Below are positions 20,192-28,331 of a stretch of 39,420 nucleotides of DNA, in pieces (position 1 is the first letter of the stretch; the number at the start of each line of letters is the position of its first letter). The stretch comes from CAWDLX01 sp046728155 (GTDB lineage: Bacteria > Actinomycetota > Actinomycetes > Mycobacteriales > Micromonosporaceae). The DNA is taken from positions 1 through 39,420 of the forward strand of contig JBKPDY010000155.1 in assembly GCA_046728155.1 (NCBI GenBank). The letters run 5' to 3'. Made by a program: the position numbers and the translations under genes. Below the pieces are notes generated by a model that was not told the DNA's origin, did no database searches, and saw nothing but the letters and a program-made list of their open reading frames with translations.

Positions 20192-20340
20192 TGCGACTTG
20201 TGCGGCGATGAGGCCGACGACCGTTCGCTGCCGCGCGCTGCTCGGTACACGTAGTGGGGGCGTCTAGCGCGCGGAGCGGGCCAGGGACCTAACGGCCGCC
20301 GGCCGCGAGAGCCGGCGCACAGACCAAGGAGCTGTCTCCC

Positions 20341-21345
20341 GTGACTGTCCGGATTGGTATCAACGGATTCGGCCGGATCGGCCGTAACTTCTTCCGGGCG
20401 GCGCTCGCCTCCGGTGCGGACATCGAGCTGGTCGGCGTGAACGACCTCACCGACAACGCGACACTGGCGCATCTGCTCAAGTACGACTCGATTCTCGGCC
20501 GCCTGCCGTACGAGGTGAAGGCGACGGCCGATGAGATCACCGTCGCCGGGAAGAGCTTCAAGGCCTTCGCCGAGCGGGACCCGGCGAAGCTTCCGTGGGG
20601 CGATCTGGGCGCCGATGTGGTGCTCGAATCGACCGGCCTCTTCACCGATGCCGGTAAGGCCCGGGTACACGCCGACAACGGCGCCAAGAAGGTCATCATC
20701 TCCGCGCCGGCCAAGGGCGAGGACATCACGCTCGTGATGGGCGTCAACCACGAGATGTATGACCCGGCCAACCACACGATCATTTCGAACGCCTCCTGCA
20801 CCACGAACTGCCTCGCCCCGATGGCGAAAGTGATCGACGACGTGTTCGGGATCGAGCGCGGCCTCATGACCACGATCCACGCGTACACGCAGGACCAGAA
20901 CCTGCAGGACGGGCCACACCGGGACCTTCGCCGGGCCCGGGCCGCGGCGCTCAACATCGTGCCGACCTCGACCGGCGCCGCGAAGGCGATCGGCCTGGTA
21001 CTGCCTCAGCTCAAGGGCAAGCTGGACGGGTACGCGTTGCGAGTGCCGATCCCGACCGGCTCGGCCACCGACCTGACCGTCACGGTTGGCCGGGACACCA
21101 GCGTCGACGAGGTGAACGCGGCGTTCAAGGCAGCGTCCGAGGGGGCGCTCAAGGGCATCCTGACCTACACGTCGGACGAGATCGTCTCCACGGACATCGT
21201 CACAGATCCGGCGTCGTGCATCTTCGACTCAGGGCTGACCAAGGTGATCGGGAACCAGGTCAAGGCCGTCGGCTGGTACGACAACGAATGGGGCTACTCG
21301 AACCGACTCGTTGACCTCGTGGCCTTCGTCGGCGGACAACTGTGA
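20341..21345 (+). CDS. gap: Glyceraldehyde-3-phosphate dehydrogenase, type I
   Basis: 334 residues. The Rossmann start is RIGINGFGRIGRNFFRA; the catalytic Cys153 lies in SNASCTTNCLAP and its partner His180 in MTTIHAYTQDQ. The C-terminus WYDNEWGYSNRLVDL is typical. It makes 1,3-bisphosphoglycerate from glyceraldehyde-3-phosphate with NAD and phosphate in glycolysis. The start is GTG with AAGGAG 9 nt upstream. Its stop overlaps the pgk start by 4 nt (GTGA). Confidence 0.97.
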   Translation: MTVRIGINGFGRIGRNFFRAALASGADIELVGVNDLTDNATLAHLLKYDSILGRLPYEVKATADEITVAGKSFKAFAERDPAKLPWGDLGADVVLESTGLFTDAGKARVHADNGAKKVIISAPAKGEDITLVMGVNHEMYDPANHTIISNASCTTNCLAPMAKVIDDVFGIERGLMTTIHAYTQDQNLQDGPHRDLRRARAAALNIVPTSTGAAKAIGLVLPQLKGKLDGYALRVPIPTGSATDLTVTVGRDTSVDEVNAAFKAASEGALKGILTYTSDEIVSTDIVTDPASCIFDSGLTKVIGNQVKAVGWYDNEWGYSNRLVDLVAFVGGQL

Positions 21346-22541
21346 TCAAGACTCTCGACGACCTGCTCGCCGAGGATGTACGGGGCCGGCGGGTTCTGGT
21401 CCGGGCCGACCTCAACGTGCCGTTGGACAAGAACGACAATGAGGTGATCACCGATGACGGCCGGATCCGTGCGGTCCTACCGACGCTGACCACGCTGCGC
21501 GACGCCGGAGCCAGGGTGATCGTCATGTCACACCTCGGCCGACCCAAGGGCGAACCCGACCCGCGGTACACCCTGGCGCCGGTAGCGGCGCGGATGACCG
21601 AGTTGCTGGGCCAGCCGGTGACGTTCGCCACCGATACCGTCGGCGAACGGGCCCGGGAGGCGGTCGCGAGTCTCAGCGACGGCGGTGCCGTCCTGCTCGA
21701 GAACCTCCGGTTCAACCCCGGGGAGACCAGCAAGGACGAGGCCGAGCGGAAGGAGTTCGCGAGCAGGCTGGCCGCCTTCGGGGAGGCGTACGTTGACGAC
21801 GCCTTCGGGGCGGTGCACCGCAGGCACGCCAGCGTCTACGATCTGCCGGCATTGCTGCCGCACGTCGCCGGTCGACTGGTGCTGCGCGAGATCGAGGCGC
21901 TGCGTCGACTGACCGACGACCCCGCCAGGCCATATGTGGTGGTACTTGGCGGCGCCAAGGTCTCGGACAAGCTGGCCGTGATCGAGGCCCTGCTGCCCAC
22001 GGTGGATCGTCTGCTCATCGGCGGCGGCATGTGCTTCACGTTCCTGCGGGCACTCGGGTACGAGGTCGGCGGATCGTTGCTCGAGGCCGAGATGGTCGAT
22101 ACCTGCCGGGACCTCCTCGGTCGGTGGGAGGGCCGGATCCTGCTCCCGATCGACATCGTCGTCGCGCCCGAACTCTCGACCGAGGCGCCGATCAGCGTGG
22201 TCCTCCTCGATGACATCCCGGCCGGCCAGAAGGGTCTTGACATAGGTCCGGCGACCACACAGGCCTTCGCCGAGGCGCTCACCGGAGCCCGGACCGTCTT
22301 CTGGAACGGACCGATGGGGGTGTTCGAGGTGGCTCCGTTCGCCGCCGGAACCCGTGGCGTGGCCGAGGCAATCACCAAAGTGGACGGTTTCACGGTCGTC
22401 GGCGGCGGGGACTCCGCGGCGGCCGTCCGAGCCCTGCAGATCCCCGAGGACGGCTTCGGGCACATCTCAACCGGCGGCGGCGCGTCGCTGGAGTACGTGG
22501 AAGGCAAGAAGCTCCCCGGCCTCGAAGCACTGGAGAGGTGA
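21342..22541 (+). CDS. pgk: Phosphoglycerate kinase
   Basis: 399 residues. The substrate-site motifs RVLVRADLNVPLDKN, SHLGRPKGEPDPRYTLAPV and AFGAVHRRHASV are present, as is the nucleotide-domain run VVLGGAKVSDKLAVIEALL, then GPMGVFE and VGGGDSAAAV. It transfers phosphate from 1,3-bisphosphoglycerate to ADP. The GTG start overlaps the gap stop. Its TGA sits in a GTGA context next to the repeat element that separates it from tpiA. Confidence 0.97.
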   Translation: MIKTLDDLLAEDVRGRRVLVRADLNVPLDKNDNEVITDDGRIRAVLPTLTTLRDAGARVIVMSHLGRPKGEPDPRYTLAPVAARMTELLGQPVTFATDTVGERAREAVASLSDGGAVLLENLRFNPGETSKDEAERKEFASRLAAFGEAYVDDAFGAVHRRHASVYDLPALLPHVAGRLVLREIEALRRLTDDPARPYVVVLGGAKVSDKLAVIEALLPTVDRLLIGGGMCFTFLRALGYEVGGSLLEAEMVDTCRDLLGRWEGRILLPIDIVVAPELSTEAPISVVLLDDIPAGQKGLDIGPATTQAFAEALTGARTVFWNGPMGVFEVAPFAAGTRGVAEAITKVDGFTVVGGGDSAAAVRALQIPEDGFGHISTGGGASLEYVEGKKLPGLEALER

Positions 22542-22543
22542 GC

Positions 22544-22619
22544 ATGGCGAGCCGACAGCGAGTGAGCATCGTAAGGCCGCCGGGCCCAAGGAGCGGAGCG
22601 AGCGCGGAGGCGAGCGGTC
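22544..22619 (+). repeat. MIRU-like element between pgk and tpiA
   Basis: A 76-bp unit, one base shorter than the 77-bp consensus near its left end (ATGGCGAGCC instead of ATGAGCGAGCC), starting 2 nt after the pgk stop. Its right end GCGCGGAGGCGAGCGGTC places GGAGG 9 nt before the tpiA TTG. The consensus frame ends in a TGA that overlaps that TTG by 4 nt (TTGA); because of the deletion the ATG at 22544 opens a different frame that ends at 22627. Confidence 0.9.
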
Positions 22620-23411
22620 TTGATTGAGGCGGAGCCCAGGCGGCCGCTGATGGCCGGCAACTGGAAGATGAACCTCAACCACTACGAGGCGAACAAGCTG
22701 GTCCAGCAGCTGGCGCACAGCCTCACCGAGAAGGAGCTGACCGAGGTCGAGGTGGCCGTGCTGCCGCCGTTCACCGCCATCCGCAGCGTGCAGACGGCGG
22801 TCGACGGGGACAAGTGGCTGCTGCGTTACGGTGCGCAAAACTTGTCCGAGCACGCCTCGGGCGCGTACACCGGCGAGATTTCCGGGTCGATGCTGGCCAA
22901 GCTCGGCTGCTCGTACGTCGTGGTCGGCCACTCCGAGCGGCGGACCTACCAGCACGAAGACGACGCCCAGGTCAACGCGAAGGTGAAGGCCGCACTGGCG
23001 AACGAGATCACGCCGATCCTCTGCATCGGCGAAGGGCTCGACATCCGCGAAGCGGGCACGCACGTGGAGTTCACCCTGGCCCAACTGGACGCCGCACTCG
23101 CCGGCCTCACCGGTACCCAGGTGGAGCGGGTCGTCGTCGCGTACGAACCGGTGTGGGCGATCGGGACGGGCAAGACCGCGACTCCCGAGGACGCGCAGGA
23201 GGTCATCGGCGCGATCCGGAGCCGGATCGCCGAGGCTTTTGGAACGCGCGTGGCCGCCGAGATCCGCATTATCTACGGCGGGTCGGTTAAAGCGGACAAT
23301 ATCGCGGCGATCATGTCGGAGCCTGACATCGACGGCGCCCTCGTCGGCGGGGCCAGCCTCGACGCCGACGAATTCGTCAAGATCTGCCGTCTGGGCGAGT
23401 CTTCCGTCTGA
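22620..23411 (+). CDS. tpiA: Triosephosphate isomerase
   Basis: 263 residues. Catalytic residues are visible: Lys16 in GNWKMN, electrophile His104 in VVGHSERR and base Glu176 in VAYEPVWAIGTGK, followed by loop 6. It interconverts dihydroxyacetone phosphate and glyceraldehyde-3-phosphate. The start is TTG 22620; the ribosome site GGAGG belongs to the repeat element ending just upstream. The family N-terminus (RRPLMAGNWKMN) begins within 7 residues of this start, so a much longer product is unlikely. Confidence 0.96.
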   Translation: MIEAEPRRPLMAGNWKMNLNHYEANKLVQQLAHSLTEKELTEVEVAVLPPFTAIRSVQTAVDGDKWLLRYGAQNLSEHASGAYTGEISGSMLAKLGCSYVVVGHSERRTYQHEDDAQVNAKVKAALANEITPILCIGEGLDIREAGTHVEFTLAQLDAALAGLTGTQVERVVVAYEPVWAIGTGKTATPEDAQEVIGAIRSRIAEAFGTRVAAEIRIIYGGSVKADNIAAIMSEPDIDGALVGGASLDADEFVKICRLGESSV

Positions 23412-23561
23412 ACGCTGCTCAGCCCCGGTTAGCGCGGGCCGGGTCCGGGTCCTAGAGTGTGGTGTCGACCCCCCGACGGCCACCCCGAGACCTGGTGCCG
23501 AACCGTGAGTGACGCTCGCACACGATGCGTTCCGTCGTGGTCCGGCCCCGCGAGGACGAGC

Positions 23562-25355
23562 ATGCCCGAGAGCATCACATCCGGAGTTGTGCCCCCTGCC
23601 GATCTCCCGCGGCGCTTCGTCGGTCGGACTCGGCTCCGCCCGATCGTCGCCGCCGTGGTCGCCCTGGTCAGCCTGCTCGCCAGCGGAGCGTGCGACCTCG
23701 CCGGCGCTTCCGACACCGCACCGCAGCCGCAGAAGGGCGGGACGCTGTACGTCAACATCGCCCAAGGTGTCGACTCGCTCGACCCGCAGGGGACGTACCT
23801 TGCCGTTGCCATGAACGTCCTGCGGCTGACCACCCGGACACTGACGACGTACCGAGCGTCGGCGACGAACTCGGACGAGATCGTGCCCGACCTCGCCACC
23901 GACACGGGTCGCGCCAGCGAGAACAACACAGTCTGGAAGTTCACCCTCAAGCCGAACGTGAAGTGGCAGGACGGCGAGGCAGTGAAATGTTCGGACGTAA
24001 AGCTCGGGATCGAGCGGAACTTCGATACGACCATCAGTGGTGGGGTGCCCTACCCACAGACGTACCTGAAGCCCAATCCACAGCCGTACAAGGGTCCATA
24101 CGTCGACAACGACAACGACAACAACGGCAAGGGACTCGAGTCGATCGAGTGCGTGGACGATCTCAACATCGTCTTCCACCTGACCCAGCCGGTGAGCGAC
24201 TTCTCCTACACGCTCGCGCTGACCGCATTCGCCCCTGTCAAAAAGGGCCACGACGATCATAAGAAGCTCGCGCAGACGCCCTACTCCAACGGACCGTACA
24301 AGATCGCCTCGTGGGACGAGAAGAAGCAGGTCATGGTCATGGAGCGGAACAACTTCTGGACCGAGACCAACGACCAGGTCCGCAAGGCGTATCCGGACCG
24401 GATCGTCTTGACCTTCCAACCTGACGATGACGGCATAATCACCAACCGGCTGGTTGAGAACCAGGGCACCGCCCGCAACGAGGTTCTGCTCGACGTCGAC
24501 GTCGCGCCGAATTTCCTGCAGCAGGTGATCAACGATCCGGACCTGAGCGCGCGCACAATCTCGGGCCCGACCGGCGGGGTTCGGTACATCGCCATCAACA
24601 CGAGGCTGCAACCGAATATCGAATGCCGGAAGGCTCTGATCTACGCGTTCAACAAGCGCAAATGGCGGGCGGTCAACGGTGGAGCCGTCACCGGCGACTA
24701 CGCGACCGCGATGATCCCGCCAGGCGTCTCCGGCCACAAACAGTTCGACCTTTACGACAGCGTCAACAATCCCGAGGGCAGTCCGGAAAAGGCGAGCACC
24801 ATCATGGGGGAGCAGGGCCGCGCGTGCAATGCCACGGTCAAGCTCGCCTTCAGGAACTCCAGTCTCCGCCGCCGACTGGTCGCGACCGTGGTCGAGGCCT
24901 ACCAGCAGGCCGGGATCCAGGTCATCCCGGAACCGCTCGACCCGGCCACCTACTATTCGACCGGCATTGGCGACCCGGCCAACGATTATGACATGATGCT
25001 CGCCGGCTGGATCCCCGACTGGGCCAGTGGATCGGCCGTCCTGCCGGCGCTCTTCGACGGCCGCCAGATAGCTCCGCTCGACCCCACGGGGCACGGACAC
25101 AACAACAATGACTATGCGCTGCTGAACGACCCTAAGATCAACCAGCAGATCGACGCGGCGCTGGCCGAGTCCGACCGGACCCGCCAGCAGGCGCTGTGGG
25201 GGGATCTCGACCAGCAGATCCAGGCGCTCGCGGTCACCATTCCGATCCTGGACGAGCGGGGGATCCGGATCACCGGTTCCAACGTGGTGGGCGGCTACAT
25301 GTCGCCGGCGTTCGGATCACCTGACCTGGCCTCCATCGGGTTGGCCCACCCGTAG
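23562..25355 (+). CDS. Oligopeptide-type ABC substrate-binding lipoprotein (family 5)
   Basis: About 597 residues. A signal with Arg residues and a hydrophobic core leads to the lipobox LLASGAC (Cys44). The mature protein shows the family 5 pattern: GGTLYVNIAQGVDSLDPQGTY, LKPNVKWQDGEAVKCSDV, NGPYKIASWDEKKQVMVMERNNFW and YDMMLAGWIPDW. Family members bind peptides, nickel or sugars. Start ATG 23562 has GAGGA about 5-6 nt upstream; the frame is open to 23457, but the added residues look non-coding. A possible -10 box, TAGAGT, is at 23454-23459. No permease genes adjoin it, so it is a solitary binding protein. Confidence 0.9.
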   Translation: MPESITSGVVPPADLPRRFVGRTRLRPIVAAVVALVSLLASGACDLAGASDTAPQPQKGGTLYVNIAQGVDSLDPQGTYLAVAMNVLRLTTRTLTTYRASATNSDEIVPDLATDTGRASENNTVWKFTLKPNVKWQDGEAVKCSDVKLGIERNFDTTISGGVPYPQTYLKPNPQPYKGPYVDNDNDNNGKGLESIECVDDLNIVFHLTQPVSDFSYTLALTAFAPVKKGHDDHKKLAQTPYSNGPYKIASWDEKKQVMVMERNNFWTETNDQVRKAYPDRIVLTFQPDDDGIITNRLVENQGTARNEVLLDVDVAPNFLQQVINDPDLSARTISGPTGGVRYIAINTRLQPNIECRKALIYAFNKRKWRAVNGGAVTGDYATAMIPPGVSGHKQFDLYDSVNNPEGSPEKASTIMGEQGRACNATVKLAFRNSSLRRRLVATVVEAYQQAGIQVIPEPLDPATYYSTGIGDPANDYDMMLAGWIPDWASGSAVLPALFDGRQIAPLDPTGHGHNNNDYALLNDPKINQQIDAALAESDRTRQQALWGDLDQQIQALAVTIPILDERGIRITGSNVVGGYMSPAFGSPDLASIGLAHP

Positions 25356-25357
25356 CT

Positions 25358-25382
25358 GACCGGTGGTCCCGGCCGGCCGGTC
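25358..25382 (+). terminator. Hairpin after the family 5 binding-protein gene
   Basis: GACCGG (25358-25363) and CCGGTC (25377-25382) form a 6-bp stem with a 13-nt GC-rich loop starting 3 nt after the stop. A weak terminator candidate in front of the secG promoter. Confidence 0.4.
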
Positions 25383-25384
25383 GC

Positions 25385-25390
25385 TATCCT
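25385..25390 (+). promoter_or_regulatory. Putative -10 box for secG
   Basis: TATCCT, followed by a likely start site near 25397, gives a leader of about 58 nt to the secG ATG. Confidence 0.4.
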
Positions 25391-25454
25391 TGACAGGTTG
25401 CCGACCGGCGTGCCGGCGATCGCCCCACTTGTGTCGAGAGGAACCACCACCGTC

Positions 25455-25718
25455 ATGATCGGTTTCGCCTACCTCCTGGTCGTGCTGCTCATCATCACGA
25501 GTGTGTTGCTCACGTTGCTGATCCTCCTGCACCGTGGCAAGGGCGGCGGGTTGTCGAGCATGTTCGGCGGCGGCGTCTCGAGCAACCTGACCGGCTCCTC
25601 GGTGGCCGAGAAGAACCTTGACCGGTACACGCTCGTGGTCGGAATCCTCTGGTTCGCGTGCATCGTGGGCTTCGGGCTGTGGATCAAGTTCCAGGCCGGC
25701 GCCCCCGCCGGGCAATAG
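25455..25718 (+). CDS. secG: Preprotein translocase subunit SecG
   Basis: An 87-residue membrane protein with two hydrophobic segments (about 3-24 and 57-78) and the conserved link LLHRGKGGGLSSMFGGG, then SSVAEKNLDRYT. It joins SecYE in the protein-export channel. I start at ATG 25455, which gives the usual length; a TTG at 25398 would add 19 residues that look non-coding. SecG commonly lies after tpiA in bacteria, as here with one gene between. Confidence 0.94.
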   Translation: MIGFAYLLVVLLIITSVLLTLLILLHRGKGGGLSSMFGGGVSSNLTGSSVAEKNLDRYTLVVGILWFACIVGFGLWIKFQAGAPAGQ

Positions 25719-25742
25719 CTTCCGCCAACGCCTTGCCGGGCC

Positions 25743-25748
25743 TAGACT
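25743..25748 (+). promoter_or_regulatory. Putative -10 box for rbpA
   Basis: TAGACT, 25 nt after the secG stop and about 90 nt before the rbpA GTG. No convincing -35 is seen. Confidence 0.35.
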
Positions 25749-25839
25749 CTCTGGGTCCTCGTAACCCCTCTCTCACGACCACCACCGTCCCGCCGAGCCT
25801 CGCCTGAGTCTCAACCCCGGATTCCAGGAGCGATGAGCC

Positions 25840-26193
25840 GTGGCAAGTGGAAACGCCATCCGTGGTACCCGTGTCGGATCCAGCCCGGTGCGTTGGGTCG
25901 ACCCAACCGCCGAACGCACCGAGGCGATTCCCCGCCGAGTGGTCGGCTTCTGGTGCGCCAATGGCCACCACACCGAGCACCACTTCGCCGCCGACGTGGC
26001 CGTGCCGGCGTTGTGGGACTGCCCTCGCTGTGGCCTCCCGGCCGGCCAGGACCAAGCCAACCCGCCCACGCCGCCGATAATCGAGCCGTACAAGACGCAC
26101 CTCGCGTACGTGAAGGAGCGCCGCACCGACGAGGACGCAGTCGCCATCCTCGCCGAGGCGATGCAGCGCCTGCGCGCCCGCCGCGGCGAGTAG
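25840..26193 (+). CDS. rbpA: RNA polymerase-binding protein RbpA
   Basis: 117 residues. The actinobacteria-specific RNA polymerase activator: N-terminus ASGNAIRGTRVG, a core with Cys/His residues (FWCANGHHTEHHF and WDCPRCGLPAGQDQANPP), then EPYKTHLAYVKERRTDEDAVAILAEAM, the sigma-interacting region. RbpA stabilises open complexes with group 1/2 sigma factors. The start is GTG 25840 with AGGAG 10 nt upstream. It converges on pgl, 76 nt away. Confidence 0.96.
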   Translation: MASGNAIRGTRVGSSPVRWVDPTAERTEAIPRRVVGFWCANGHHTEHHFAADVAVPALWDCPRCGLPAGQDQANPPTPPIIEPYKTHLAYVKERRTDEDAVAILAEAMQRLRARRGE

Positions 26194-26260
26194 ACCGGCT
26201 GCTGGTGTGTACCCAGGGGCCGCGTACAGGCAATGAGGGTGCTCCTACTGTCCGGTAACT

Positions 26261-26275
26261 CGCTGACGGTCAGCG
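26261..26275. terminator. Hairpin between convergent rbpA and pgl
   Basis: CGCTGA, CGG, TCAGCG form a 6-bp stem with a 3-nt loop. It overlaps the pgl stop codon and could act on both strands. No T-run is present. Confidence 0.35.
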
Positions 26276-27040
26276 CAGCGCGCGCATGTTCGGGCGCACC
26301 TCTGCCGCCGCGGCGCGGTCGAGCATCCACAGAGTGCGGTCGACGCCGTGCACTCCGGCCGCCGGTACCTGCACGCTGCCGGGACCAGCCAGCGCCATGG
26401 CGACCGCGCTCGCCTTCTCGACTCCGGCGGTGATCAGCCAGACCTCCTCGGCCGTGTTGATGGCCGGCAGGGTCAAGCTGAGTCGGATCGGCGGCGGCTT
26501 TGGGCAGCCACGGACGGCTGTGACGGTCCGCGTCTCGTATACCGCTGGCTGCTCCGGGAAGATCGACGCGACGTGACCTTCCGGGCCGACGCCGAGCAGA
26601 AGAACGTCGAAATGCGGCAATGCTGCGGTACCCGGCCGGGCTGCCATAGCGAGATCCTCCGCATACCGGGCCGCGGCCGCCTCCGGGTCGTCACCATCCG
26701 GCCCGTCGCACGGGTACATCGGGTGCACCCGGGCCGGGTCCAGGGGTAGCGAGTCGAGCAGATCGGCCCGCGCCTGGGTCTCGTTACGGTCCGGGTGCCC
26801 AGCCGGTAGGAAACGCTCATCACCCCACCAGATGTCGACGTGTGACCAGTCCACCGCGTCACGGGCCGGGCTGGAGCCGATGGCTCGGTACATCCGACCG
26901 GCGATCCCACCCCCGGTGAGGACGATCGACGCGTTACCCCGCGCCGCCTGAGCGTCGATCATACGGACGATGAGCCTCGCCGCCGCCGCCTGCGCCAGCA
27001 GGTCCGGGTCGGCGTGGACGATGATCGACGTCTCTGTCAT
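26270..27040 (-). CDS. pgl: 6-phosphogluconolactonase
   Basis: 256 residues of the NagB/DevB-like family. Motifs include VLTGGGIAGRMYRAI, HVDIWWGDERFLPAGHPDRNETQARADLLD, DVLLLGVGPEGHVASIFPEQPAV and RLSLTLPAINTAEEVWLITAGVEKASAV. It hydrolyses 6-phosphogluconolactone, the second step of the oxidative pentose-phosphate pathway. The ATG overlaps by 4 nt (ATGA) the stop of the repeat-element mini-ORF just upstream, and its ribosome site GGAGG belongs to that element. Last gene of the tkt–tal–pgi–zwf–opcA–pgl operon. Confidence 0.95.
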   Translation of the reverse strand: MTETSIIVHADPDLLAQAAAARLIVRMIDAQAARGNASIVLTGGGIAGRMYRAIGSSPARDAVDWSHVDIWWGDERFLPAGHPDRNETQARADLLDSLPLDPARVHPMYPCDGPDGDDPEAAAARYAEDLAMAARPGTAALPHFDVLLLGVGPEGHVASIFPEQPAVYETRTVTAVRGCPKPPPIRLSLTLPAINTAEEVWLITAGVEKASAVAMALAGPGSVQVPAAGVHGVDRTLWMLDRAAAAEVRPNMRALR

Positions 27041-27348
27041 GTCGGCTCGCCTCCGCGCTCGCTCCGCTCCTCGGGCCTGGCGGTCCTGCGATGCTCACTC
27101 GCTGTCGGCTCGCTCATGTCGGCTCGCCTTCGCGCTCGCTCCGCTCCTCGGGCCTGGCGGTCCTGCGATGCTCACTCGCTGTCGGCTCGCTCATGTCGGC
27201 TCGCCTCCGCGCTCGCTCCGCTCCTCGAGCCAAGCGGCCCTGCGATGCTCACTCGCTGTCGGCTCGCTCATGTCGGCTCGCCTTCGCGCTCGCTCCGCTC
27301 CTCGGGCCTAGCGGTCCTGCGATGCTCACTCGCTGTCGGCTCGCTCAT
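27041..27348 (-). repeat. Four tandem 77-bp MIRU-like units between opcA and pgl
   Basis: Units lie at 27041-27117, 27118-27194, 27195-27271 and 27272-27348, head to tail and nearly identical. Read on the minus strand each starts ATGAGCGAGCCGACAGCGAG and encodes a 26-residue peptide beginning MSEPTASEHRR. Since 77 is 3n+2, each ends in a TGA overlapping the next ATG (ATGA). The opcA TGA overlaps the first unit's ATG, and the last unit's TGA overlaps the pgl ATG. The first and third units translated have GAAGG near the end; the second and fourth have the better ribosome site GGAGG. Confidence 0.97.
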
Positions 27349-28331
27349 GACGGCGTGGGGGTGGGGGCCGGGTCGTACCAGATGTGCACCCTCGAGCTTG
27401 GCCTGAGGTTGAGGCCCGTGCTGCCGGTGCAGGCCTCCAGGGCGCTGCCGTACGACCGGTCGGCGCCGAGGCGGCGCAGCTCCTCGGCGAGCTGGTCGCC
27501 GAGTTCGCGCTGGACCAGCGGCACGGGTCGGTCAGGCAGGCCGGCGTGGCGCAGCGTGGCCCAGCCGCCGTCGCGTTCGATGGCGATCTCCGAACCGTTG
27601 CTCAGTCGCAGCCGGACGGCGTGGATGCCGTTCTCGGCCGGCTGCGCGGTCGGGGTGACGCCCACCCGGCTCTGCAGCCATCCCTGCAGGAGCATCGCCG
27701 TCGGATCATCCGCGGCCGCCGTCACCGACGCCGCGATCACCTCAGCGTCTTCCGTGTCCATGGCGCTGGCGAGTAGGGAGCGCCATGGCGTGGACCGGGT
27801 CCAGGCGAGGTCGGTGTCGCCGGGCGCGTAGTCCTCGGCCCGCTGACACAGAGCGCCGATCGGGTCGGCGGTGTCGGCCACGTCGGTGATCCGGCGCTCG
27901 GCGAGCACACCGAGGGGGTCGGTGGCGATGCGCTCCGGTGGGGCATCGTGCCACCAGGTCACCGTGGGCACGTCCGGTGCGAGCAGGGGTATGACGACCG
28001 ACTCGGCGTGCCTCGCCAGCCGGCCGTGCATCCGCAGGACGACGGCTTCGGCCGGTCCGAGGCGTCCACCCACGACGATCTCCGCGTCGAGCCGCGACTC
28101 CGGATACCGGGAGCTGCTCGCCGGCAGGTTACTGCGCACCACCAGGATCAGCCGGCACGGATGCGCGGCCGCCGCCGTTGCGGCCGCTGTTTCCGCTTCC
28201 CGTACCCGCCGCTCGTCGACCGAGCCGACCAGGGTAAGGGCCAGGCCGCTGGCCACTCCGCCCGCCGTCCGCCGCTCGGCCGCGAGTGCCTTCACCACGT
28301 CGTTGCCGGATGTGTCCCAGAGGGCGATCAC
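27345..28331 (-). CDS. opcA: Glucose-6-phosphate dehydrogenase assembly protein OpcA
   Basis: 328 residues of the actinobacterial/cyanobacterial OpcA family, which promotes assembly and redox control of glucose-6-phosphate dehydrogenase. It begins VIALWDTSGNDVVKALAAER and includes CRLILVVRSNLP, EAVVLRMHGRLARHAESVVIPLLAPDVPTVTWW and the final SSRVHIWYDPAP. The GTG start overlaps the zwf stop by 4 nt (GTGA), with GGAGGA just upstream. The stop lies in an ATGA overlap with the first repeat-element mini-ORF. It sits between zwf and pgl as usual in actinobacteria. Confidence 0.95.
   Translation of the reverse strand: MIALWDTSGNDVVKALAAERRTAGGVASGLALTLVGSVDERRVREAETAAATAAAAHPCRLILVVRSNLPASSSRYPESRLDAEIVVGGRLGPAEAVVLRMHGRLARHAESVVIPLLAPDVPTVTWWHDAPPERIATDPLGVLAERRITDVADTADPIGALCQRAEDYAPGDTDLAWTRSTPWRSLLASAMDTEDAEVIAASVTAAADDPTAMLLQGWLQSRVGVTPTAQPAENGIHAVRLRLSNGSEIAIERDGGWATLRHAGLPDRPVPLVQRELGDQLAEELRRLGADRSYGSALEACTGSTGLNLRPSSRVHIWYDPAPTPTPS

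Noticed and set aside
23420..23445. Terminator after tpiA
   Set aside because: CCCGG/CCGGG can pair, but the stem is only 5 bp with a 10-nt loop and no T-run.
22467..25100. An 877-residue minus-strand open frame opposite tpiA and the binding-protein gene
   Set aside because: Lacks any recognisable domain, and the plus strand carries clear genes. Long antisense frames are common at this GC content.
27041..27348. CRISPR-like array of regular repeats
   Set aside because: The 77-bp units are joined without spacers and the same unit occurs singly elsewhere before start codons, so this is a tandem array of an interspersed element.
26970..27406. Plus-strand repetitive proteins (MSARLRARSAPRA-type) across the array
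   Set aside because: They are the reverse reading of the repeat units and have no ribosome site or gene context on that strand.
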